Assembly: GCA_035542975.1 (NCBI GenBank)
Contig: DATKKK010000088.1
Coordinates: forward strand, 1-14,724
DNA length: 14,724 bases
Direction: 5' to 3'
Source of the DNA: DATKKK01 sp035542975
GTDB taxonomy: Archaea > Thermoproteota > Bathyarchaeia > Bathyarchaeales > Bathycorpusculaceae
Shown: positions 6,896 to 12,332 of the stretch, in pieces
How the letters are laid out: the number at the start of each line of letters is the position of its first letter
Numbering within the stretch: position 1 is the stretch's first letter
The notes under the pieces: generated by a model
What the model was told of the DNA's origin: nothing
The model's input: the letters and a program-made list of their open reading frames with translations, nothing else
Database searches by the model: none
Translations under genes and position numbers: made by a program

Positions 6896-6918
6896 AAAGT
6901 GTTCAAGTGAAGTTTGTA

Positions 6919-8016
6919 TCATGCTAGAAATTTGCCGTTCTTGTAGAACAACTCGCCATCAGCGTAAATTTCTCCGCCCTTCTTCATGTCCTTCAGTATA
7001 TCCCAGTGTATAGCCGACTTATTCACCCCACCCGCCTCAGGATAAGCCTCACCAACAGCAAAGTGTACAGTCCCGCCCATCTTCTCGTCGAAAAGCATCT
7101 CCTTTGTAAACCTCGTAATACCATAATTTGTTCCAATAGCCGCTTCGCCAATACGATCGGCGCCCTTAATCTTTATCAACTCCTTCAGCAAGTCTTCACC
7201 CTTGGCGGCAGAAGCCTTCACGATCTTGCCGTTCTTGAACGTGAAAGAAATGTCTTCCACCTCTCTTCCCATGTAAATGCCTGGAAACGTGAAACGTATC
7301 TTGCCGTTAGCCGAATTGTCAACTGGTGCGGTAAAGATTTCTCCGTCAGGCATATTCTTTTCTCCGCTACAGTTAACCCATTTTCTGTCCTTAACGCTGA
7401 AAGTCAAATCGGTGTCTTCGCCTACTACGTGAATCTTCTTCGCTTTGTTCAGGAAACTGCAGATTTTTTCCTGTTTCACGCGAATCTTCTTCCACTCGCC
7501 AATCGGGTCTTTCTTGTCAACGAGGCAACTGCTGTAAACAAAGTCTTCATACTCAGGCAAAGCCATCGAAGCTTCCTGCGCCTGATCAGTTATCGGAAAA
7601 GGCAAACCCGTCCATCGAAGGCTTCCATCAGACACCCGCTTGAAGAAGATTTCCATCAGCTCGCTCCTCGAAGCCTGGCTTGTCCTTATCACGGCAGGGT
7701 CTATGTTCGTCAGTCTCTTCGGGTTCGGCTCACAGAATATGCCTATGCTAACATCCATGTTCTCGTAGATGAATTTGACGAACGGAGACACAAACTTCAG
7801 TTGATGATTCTTGGCAATCTTGAAAAACAGGTAGTCAACTTCAAGGCTTGGCAACATCCACGGGTAAGCACCAGTAAGCAAACACTCCTTATAAATTTCG
7901 GTCATCAGCGGAGCTGCCGCCGCTGGGCCTCTTATAACAACTTTTTCTTTAGGTTTCACAGCCACGCTATAACGGACGCAAAGTTGTGCAAGTTTCTCGA
8001 TTCTTTTGTCAACCAT
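6919..8016 (-). CDS. M29-family metallo-aminopeptidase (aminopeptidase T/AmpS-like)
   Basis: This is a 365-residue protein of the thermophilic metalloprotease M29 family. The dinuclear metal ligands are visible in order: E226 in NMPDGEIFTAP, E291 in RIGEAAIGTN, H318 in GGTVHFAVG, and H337/D339 in SAIHWDIL. The length is near the usual 360-410. The N-terminal half is the family's Rossmann-like cap (for example 'KPKEKVVIRG'). Expected activity is removal of N-terminal residues from peptides in the cytosol, with a Co, Zn or Mn centre. AAGGA abuts the ATG with no spacing, so translation may be leaderless or weakly SD-driven; no better in-frame start exists. It follows the radical SAM gene in the same direction after a 95-nt gap. 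It is convergent with the Pelota-like gene, 23 nt apart. Confidence 0.88.
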   Translation of the reverse strand: MVDKRIEKLAQLCVRYSVAVKPKEKVVIRGPAAAAPLMTEIYKECLLTGAYPWMLPSLEVDYLFFKIAKNHQLKFVSPFVKFIYENMDVSIGIFCEPNPKRLTNIDPAVIRTSQASRSELMEIFFKRVSDGSLRWTGLPFPITDQAQEASMALPEYEDFVYSSCLVDKKDPIGEWKKIRVKQEKICSFLNKAKKIHVVGEDTDLTFSVKDRKWVNCSGEKNMPDGEIFTAPVDNSANGKIRFTFPGIYMGREVEDISFTFKNGKIVKASAAKGEDLLKELIKIKGADRIGEAAIGTNYGITRFTKEMLFDEKMGGTVHFAVGEAYPEAGGVNKSAIHWDILKDMKKGGEIYADGELFYKNGKFLA

Positions 8017-8111
8017 TCCTTCTCACTAACCAAACAACCTTATGAATATCACACGCTCATCTAGTTCTTTGTTTGAGTTTTTATGACTTGTGGAGAAAAG
8101 CAATTAACAGG

Positions 8112-9674
8112 TTATGCGGTTACCAATTTTCTTATGAACTGTTTCATCTCAGGTCCATGTTTCATTCCATAGTAGATCTCAGCAATCTTTGCCGCCATAG
8201 GGATCGCCACTTGCTTGACAAGCTTGTAGAACGTTGGGTTCTGTATTCGCTGTTCCAGAAAAGTGTCCCGCCAGATTCTGACGTTGTACTCCCAACAGCG
8301 AGTGATGAACTCCCACCGTGCCCTCGTAAGAGAATCAAGCTCAGCTCCGCTTTTATTCATCAATAAACAGTTTTCAAGCGGAACAAAAAACAGAGGCACG
8401 TAGAAGGCGTTGTAATCTTTCAAATCATCCATTAATTCAAGCGTTTCGATAACATCTTCTTCTTTCTCGTCTGGCAACCCCACAATAAGAGTGCCAAGCG
8501 GATACCAATTGTTATCATTCAATATTCCAAAAGCTTGACTGACTGTCTCAGGCCACTGCTCGGGCTTGAAAGGAAGCATCTTTCCAGCCATAAACTTCCG
8601 CATAAGCCTAACGCTTCCAGTCTCAACGCCCGTCTCAGAAGTCACAATGCGTTTCTTCCCATGACTGTACCAGTTATACTCTACTAGGATTTCCGCCATT
8701 TCCCTAATCAATTCAGGGTCGTGAACGACAGGAGCCAGAGACATGTGTGCGGGTTGTATAGCCTTTACTCCAGGATGCCCTGCCACGCTCTTAACAAGCT
8801 TCAACACAGCTTCTCTGTCTGGAATGAAAGTCTTGTCTTTAGAACCGTACAGAAAGATGTCTTCAGTGACGAGCGTTATGTGGTCGCTACCTTCTCGCGT
8901 GGTTAATTCCACTTCTTTCATGATTTTTTCCATTGGCACGTCACGTTTTTTCTGCATGGTAGGCGTGCAGAACTGGCAGTTTCGACCGCAGCCTCTGGAG
9001 ATTTCGACACATCCATGGATAGCCATGTGCCTAATCATTGGTACCTGCTCGTTCTCAGAATTCTTCTCAACGCGAACCACGGGTGGAAGAGGCTCTCCAT
9101 TAGCTGCTTTGCGGAAAATTTTCTTAACTGCCTCTTCTCCTTCACCGATGACCACGCATTCTACGCCGTAGCTTTCCGCTACTTTCTTGCGTTCAAGCTG
9201 CCACGCGCCAAAACCGCCCACAATCACCTTCGGCTTATAGGTTTGAATGCTTCGGTGTTTAACGAGAGCTTTGAACTCAATAGTGTTCATAGGCTCGCCT
9301 CCACCGACTATTGAAGAATAAGTCTTACTCACGTAGCCCATTCCTGTTGGGTCCATGGTAGAAATTCCCACTACCTTAGTTTCTGGACCCACGAACCTGT
9401 CCAAGTCGAAGGGGTGAACCACCGCCACTTCAGACTCGGTAAAACCGCTTTCCAGAAGAACCGCTTCTATTTTTCTTAAACCATATGGTGCGTACTTTGC
9501 CCTTCCATCACTACCGCGTCCCGCGTGCGGATATAGTTTTTTTCTAACAAGCCACAAAGGTACAGGACCCTTGGCGAATCCGCCGACGAAAGCAATAAAG
9601 GGACTATTGTAGAAATCACTCATCTCAGTGGCCGAAGCCGTTAACACTATTTTTGTGCCAGAATTTTCCGTCAT
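8112..9674 (-). CDS. Radical SAM protein with N-terminal B12-binding-like domain (COG1032 type)
   Basis: This 520-residue protein has the radical SAM cluster motif CxxxCxxC at C229, C233 and C236 (SRGCGRNCQFCTPT). A Rossmann-like region precedes it at about 65-195, with 'VVGISTMDPTG', 'KVIVGGFGAW' and 'CVVIGEGEEAV', as in the cobalamin-binding domain of this class. The usual DxHxxG cobalamin loop is not visible, so B12 may not bind base-off. After the cluster, 'TSETGVETGS' and 'LGTLIVGLPDEKEEDV' are typical radical SAM barrel strands. The substrate is unknown. AGGAG lies 7 nt before the ATG and a CCTATAAAG box lies about 35 nt upstream, which together fix the start well. It is divergent from the YkgJ-like gene. 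Confidence 0.85.
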   Translation of the reverse strand: MTENSGTKIVLTASATEMSDFYNSPFIAFVGGFAKGPVPLWLVRKKLYPHAGRGSDGRAKYAPYGLRKIEAVLLESGFTESEVAVVHPFDLDRFVGPETKVVGISTMDPTGMGYVSKTYSSIVGGGEPMNTIEFKALVKHRSIQTYKPKVIVGGFGAWQLERKKVAESYGVECVVIGEGEEAVKKIFRKAANGEPLPPVVRVEKNSENEQVPMIRHMAIHGCVEISRGCGRNCQFCTPTMQKKRDVPMEKIMKEVELTTREGSDHITLVTEDIFLYGSKDKTFIPDREAVLKLVKSVAGHPGVKAIQPAHMSLAPVVHDPELIREMAEILVEYNWYSHGKKRIVTSETGVETGSVRLMRKFMAGKMLPFKPEQWPETVSQAFGILNDNNWYPLGTLIVGLPDEKEEDVIETLELMDDLKDYNAFYVPLFFVPLENCLLMNKSGAELDSLTRARWEFITRCWEYNVRIWRDTFLEQRIQNPTFYKLVKQVAIPMAAKIAEIYYGMKHGPEMKQFIRKLVTA

Positions 9675-9705
9675 CTGTTCTCTCCTTCATCGCACGCTCA
9701 AACAG

Positions 9706-9716
9706 ATTCTTTATAG
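9706..9716 (-). promoter_or_regulatory. TATA box of the radical SAM gene
   Basis: On the minus strand this reads CCTATAAAGAA, a near-consensus archaeal TATA box. Initiation about 25 nt downstream, near 9686, would leave a short leader containing AGGAG before the ATG at 9674. Confidence 0.55.
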
Positions 9717-9734
9717 GCTTATTAAGAATTATTG

Positions 9735-9746
9735 TTGGCCAGCCAA
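9735..9746. repeat. Short inverted repeat midway between divergent promoters
   Basis: TTGGC-CA-GCCAA forms a near-palindrome, with flanking TTG/TAA extending it with one mismatch. It sits between the two opposing TATA-like boxes in the 174-nt gap 9675-9848, so it is a candidate operator. No regulator is identified. Confidence 0.35.
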
Positions 9747-9750
9747 TAAA

Positions 9751-9787
9751 ATGCTGTATAGCCCGCAAGAATGCGTGCTAGCCGCAA
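9751..9787. repeat. Imperfect direct repeat, 20-nt period, in the divergent gap
   Basis: The copies at 9751-9768 and 9771-9787 share ATGC, then TAGCC(C)GCAA. The period is about two helical turns, as for paired operator sites. The copies differ at several bases in the middle, so the repeat is modest. Confidence 0.3.
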
Positions 9788-9808
9788 CAAGTAGTATGTT
9801 CCTAAGAG

Positions 9809-9820
9809 TTTTTATTTTAA
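9809..9820 (+). promoter_or_regulatory. TATA-like box of the YkgJ-like gene
   Basis: TTTTTATTTTAA lies about 35 nt ahead of the GTG at 9849. An initiation point near 9840 would leave almost no leader and would exclude the TTG at 9837 as a start. Confidence 0.4.
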
Positions 9821-9848
9821 TGTATCATTAGATGTTTTGGGAGAGCAC

Positions 9849-10271
9849 GTGAATTTCAATTACCCAAAGGTTCGTTTTGAATGCTTGAAATGTGCACTTT
9901 GTTGTGGCGACACAAAAACACGCGTTAGACGTATTCTTTTATTGAAGAAAGAAACTGAGCGAATTTCCGAAGCAACATCAAAAACCATCACGGAATTCGC
10001 TGAGAGAATTAAGGGGCATTCCCCCTATGTTTATGAGATGCGAAAAACAGCACAAAACGGAAAATGCGTTTTTCTTAAGGACGATCGTTGCATCATTTAC
10101 ATGCTGAGACCTGTAATCTGCAGGTTTTATCCCTTCGAATTAAAAGTGACAAAAGATGGCGGGCATGAGTTTTGTTTTACTGAAGAGTGCTTAGGCATAA
10201 GAAAAGGCAAAATGTTGAAAAAAGAATATTTTAATGATCTGCTTAAACAGCTCCATCAAAGTGTTGAATAA
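9849..10271 (+). CDS. YkgJ-family cysteine-cluster protein (zinc/iron-chelating domain, PF03692-like)
   Basis: This 140-residue protein has the family's N-terminal CxxCxxCC cluster at C12, C15, C18 and C19 (ECLKCALCCGD). Downstream are GKCVFLKDDRCIIY, RPVICRFYPF and FCFTEECLGI, the standard spread of metal-binding cysteines. Members are thought to bind Zn or Fe-S; no activity is assigned in general. The frame is open from a TTG at 9837, but GGGAGA at 9839-9844 is correctly spaced for the GTG at 9849 and the TATA-like box predicts transcription starting near 9840, so I chose 9849. It stands alone, divergent from the radical SAM gene. A T-rich terminator follows. Confidence 0.82.
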   Translation: MNFNYPKVRFECLKCALCCGDTKTRVRRILLLKKETERISEATSKTITEFAERIKGHSPYVYEMRKTAQNGKCVFLKDDRCIIYMLRPVICRFYPFELKVTKDGGHEFCFTEECLGIRKGKMLKKEYFNDLLKQLHQSVE

Positions 10272-10281
10272 TAACAGTTAA

Positions 10282-10312
10282 GTTCAGTTTTTTGTTATTA
10301 TTTTTTCTGAAC
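10282..10312 (+). terminator. T-rich terminator with flanking inverted repeat after the YkgJ-like gene
   Basis: Two runs of six T (10288-10293 and 10301-10306) follow the stop at 10271, as in archaeal intrinsic termination. GTTCAG at 10282-10287 and CTGAAC at 10307-10312 flank both runs as a perfect 6-bp inverted repeat. The T runs face only the plus-strand gene. Confidence 0.55.
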
Positions 10313-10320
10313 CTCAGTAT

Positions 10321-10671
10321 CTACGTTGATTTTCGCGTGCTGCTTACACTGTTAAGCAAGTAGACGTTCGCATCAGCGTAAGTTTCTGTGTTATTTCGAA
10401 GTGTGGGAGCTTTAATCACGAGTGGGCGTCTTTGTATGTGTTTGTGTCCGCATTCGCATTCGAAACCAATGATTTTGCTCCCACGCTTCAACTCGCGCCA
10501 TTTCTTGCCGTTGCAGTGGATTAGTTGTTTGTGAATCTTCCACAGAATCTTGGCTTCATTAGAGGTTATTGGAGCATAGTGTTTTGCCGATGTAAAGTAC
10601 CATGTTGCGTAGATTATGAAGGCTGTCCATAATGTGATTCCGATTATTTCAAACGTGTGACCTTCGAACAT
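10321..10671 (-). CDS. Small single-pass membrane protein with a putative zinc-binding CxC motif
   Basis: This is a 116-residue protein of unknown function. Residues 8-26 are hydrophobic and aromatic (IIGITLWTAFIIYATWYF), one membrane helix or signal anchor. The cytosolic or extracellular part carries C53 and the cluster C72-x-C74-G-H76-x-H78 in FECECGHKHIQRRPL, which could hold one zinc as a small ribbon. Basic residues surround it (KKWRELKRGSK), suggesting nucleic acid or phospholipid contact. AGGTGA lies 7 nt before the ATG at 10671, a clear ribosome site that fixes the start. It is downstream of pyrI on the same strand after 129 nt containing a hairpin and TATA-like boxes, so it is probably transcribed alone. 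I do not recognise a named family. Confidence 0.65.
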   Translation of the reverse strand: MFEGHTFEIIGITLWTAFIIYATWYFTSAKHYAPITSNEAKILWKIHKQLIHCNGKKWRELKRGSKIIGFECECGHKHIQRRPLVIKAPTLRNNTETYADANVYLLNSVSSTRKST

Positions 10672-10701
10672 GTGTTTTCACCTTGTGTGTTTGTGTTCTA
10701 C

Positions 10702-10709
10702 ACATATAC
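10702..10709 (-). promoter_or_regulatory. TATA-like box for the small membrane protein
   Basis: On the minus strand CGTATATGTG is centred about 35 nt before the ATG at 10671. A second candidate, CGATATGTCC near 10726-10735, would give a longer leader that includes the AGGTGA ribosome site. I cannot choose between them. Confidence 0.3.
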
Positions 10710-10734
10710 GACGTGTCTCTATGGGGACATATCG

Positions 10735-10751
10735 ACACTAGAAAATAGTGT
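10735..10751 (-). other. 6-bp hairpin downstream of pyrI
   Basis: ACACTA at 10735-10740 and TAGTGT at 10746-10751 are inverted around a 5-nt loop (TTTTC on the minus strand). It lies 50 nt after the pyrI stop and before the next minus-strand gene. It could mark the pyrI transcript end or be an operator for the small membrane protein. Confidence 0.35.
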
Positions 10752-10800
10752 ATCTTACGATATAAGCATTATCTCAACTTTCGGCTACTCCAACATAAAA

Positions 10801-11265
10801 CTAAAACTGCTCAAGCACATCCTTCTTCTCAACAATATAACCACAATAATGACACTTCAACAACAAAGGCTCATCGCACTCAACATAAAACTTCGCCTTC
10901 ACAGGCTCATTACTATTACTGATACACGCAGGATTAGCGCACTTGATAATGTTCTCAATAGCCTTCGGCAACTTTACCTCCTGTTTTCTCACCACTTTAT
11001 AATCTCGAATAATGTTAATCGTCGCACGTGGAGCCAACAACGCAATCATATGCAATTCCTTCGGATTCAACTCGCGTCCTTCAATCTTCACGATGTCCTT
11101 CGTCCTAAACCGCTTGCTTGGCACGTTAATCGCAATAGTAATTGTTCCTTTCTCGCGACCCGTTATACCCAAAATCTTAACAACATCCAAAGCATGCCCG
11201 CCTGTGATGTGATCGATAACCGTGCCATCCTTAATCTTTGCTACGTATAACTCTCTTTCACTCAT
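10801..11265 (-). CDS. pyrI: Aspartate carbamoyltransferase regulatory subunit
   Basis: PyrI binds the ATCase catalytic trimers and carries allosteric nucleotide sites (ATP, CTP and UTP in the E. coli enzyme). From the ATG at 11265 the protein has 154 residues and its zinc cysteines fall at 109, 114, 138 and 141, exactly the E. coli numbers. That settles the start against the in-frame GTG at 11277. AGGTG lies 9 nt before this ATG and overlaps that GTG. The nucleotide-binding N-terminal part (ERELYVAKIKDGTVIDHI, K60) is intact. pyrI is divergent from pyrB across 110 nt instead of following it in an operon, so subunit balance would need coordinated divergent promoters. Confidence 0.93.
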   Translation of the reverse strand: MSERELYVAKIKDGTVIDHITGGHALDVVKILGITGREKGTITIAINVPSKRFRTKDIVKIEGRELNPKELHMIALLAPRATINIIRDYKVVRKQEVKLPKAIENIIKCANPACISNSNEPVKAKFYVECDEPLLLKCHYCGYIVEKKDVLEQF

Positions 11266-11304
11266 ACAAAACCGCACCTGAACAGAGGCTATATGCCGAA
11301 CATA

Positions 11305-11322
11305 GATAAAAGATTTGATCTT
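11305..11322 (-). promoter_or_regulatory. pyrI TATA-like box with adjacent 5-bp inverted repeat
   Basis: The minus strand reads TCTTTTATC across 11305-11313, about 40-48 nt ahead of the pyrI ATG. AAGAT-TTG-ATCTT at 11310-11322 overlaps its upstream edge, where a regulator or BRE contact would lie. This is suggestive only. Confidence 0.35.
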
Positions 11323-11336
11323 AACAAAAGGTTCAA

Positions 11337-11344
11337 AACGCGTT
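11337..11344. promoter_or_regulatory. Palindrome AACGCGTT centred in the pyrI/pyrB divergent gap
   Basis: This perfect 8-bp palindrome lies between the two opposing promoters, about 75 nt from the pyrI start and about 30 nt from the pyrB ATG. It could be an operator for both genes, but one 8-mer is weak evidence. Confidence 0.25.
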
Positions 11345-11363
11345 CGACTTTTGGGGTAAAAGA

Positions 11364-11372
11364 GTTATTTAG
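11364..11372 (+). promoter_or_regulatory. Weak TATA-like box for pyrB
   Basis: GTTATTTAG lies only about 8 nt before the ATG at 11376. If it is the real box, transcription would begin near 11392 and translation would have to use the TTG at 11406. Confidence 0.25.
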
Positions 11373-11375
11373 GAG

Positions 11376-12326
11376 ATGTATAGAGTTGTTGTTCTGGGTA
11401 TAAGTTTGGAATTCAAAGACAGAGACATAATCTCGATCAAAGATTTTTCACTAGAAGAAATTAACCATGTTTTCAAAACTTCCAAAACCATGGAGCCCCT
11501 AGCTGAAAAAGGCTCGGAAATGCTCAGAGGGAAAATTCTCGCAACACTATTCTTCGAAGCTAGCACACGTACACGCTTAAGCTTTGAAGCAGCCATGCAA
11601 AAACTCGGCGGCTCTACAATAGGCTTTGCAGAAGCAGAAATGGCATCAGTAAAAAAAGGTGAAAACCTCGCCGACACCATCCGCACCGTAGAGAACTACG
11701 CCGACGTGATAGCCATGAGACACCCGTTGGAAGGTGCAGCCAGACTTGCCGCAGAATTCGCAAAAATTCCAATAATCAACGCAGGCAGCGGCGCAGAAGA
11801 ACACCCGACCCAAGCGCTCCTAGACATGTACACCATGAAAAAAGAAAAGGGCAAAATCGACGGGCTCAAAATAGCTTTAGTAGGTGACCTCAGATACGGA
11901 AGAACCGTCCACAGCCTAGCCTACGCATTAAGTCTTTACGACATAGAGCTGTACTTAATCTCGCCAGAAACCCTGAAAATGCGAAGAGAAGTCATTCAAA
12001 CTATAAAAGGCAAGATTCCAGTAATCGAAAAAACAAGCCTCGAAAAAATAATTCCCGTAATCGATGTTTTGTACGTCACGCGAATACAAAAAGAACGCTT
12101 CCCAGACCCTGCGGAATACGCGAAAGTCAAAGGTTCATACAGAATAGATCTTGAAACGTTGAAGGAAGCAAAGAAAGATCTCATAATTTTGCATCCTCTT
12201 CCGAGAGTTGATGAGATAGCTCCTGAAGTGGATTTTACTCAGTATGCGCGGTATTTTCAGCAAGTTTGGAACGGCATAGTCGTCAGGATGGCACTTTTAG
12301 CGTTGATTCTTGGCGCAGCAAAATAG
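11376..12326 (+). CDS. pyrB: Aspartate carbamoyltransferase catalytic subunit
   Basis: PyrB condenses carbamoyl phosphate with aspartate, the second step of pyrimidine synthesis. The carbamoyl-phosphate loop FEASTRTRLSFE is at residues 60-71, with the mobile loop 'SVKKGENLADT', MRHPLEGA, EEHPTQALLD and the aspartate-side HPLPR. All expected catalytic residues are present. From the ATG it has 316 residues. The in-frame TTG at 11406 would give 306 residues and place STRTR at 53-57, matching E. coli PyrB counted with its Met, so the true start may be 11406; AGGAG directly abuts the ATG and is badly spaced for it. I kept the ATG because nothing excludes a leaderless transcript. The stop is 6 nt from the convergent NrdD-like gene. 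Confidence 0.94.
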   Translation: MYRVVVLGISLEFKDRDIISIKDFSLEEINHVFKTSKTMEPLAEKGSEMLRGKILATLFFEASTRTRLSFEAAMQKLGGSTIGFAEAEMASVKKGENLADTIRTVENYADVIAMRHPLEGAARLAAEFAKIPIINAGSGAEEHPTQALLDMYTMKKEKGKIDGLKIALVGDLRYGRTVHSLAYALSLYDIELYLISPETLKMRREVIQTIKGKIPVIEKTSLEKIIPVIDVLYVTRIQKERFPDPAEYAKVKGSYRIDLETLKEAKKDLIILHPLPRVDEIAPEVDFTQYARYFQQVWNGIVVRMALLALILGAAK

Positions 12327-12332
12327 CCGAGT

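Noticed and set aside
7006..8064. A 352-codon open frame on the plus strand
   Set aside because: It lies antisense to the M29 aminopeptidase, whose metal ligands and length are complete; the translated plus-strand product has no recognisable motif.
10657..11250. A 197-codon open frame on the plus strand
   Set aside because: It is antisense to pyrI and crosses a non-coding gap; pyrI has all four zinc cysteines in register.
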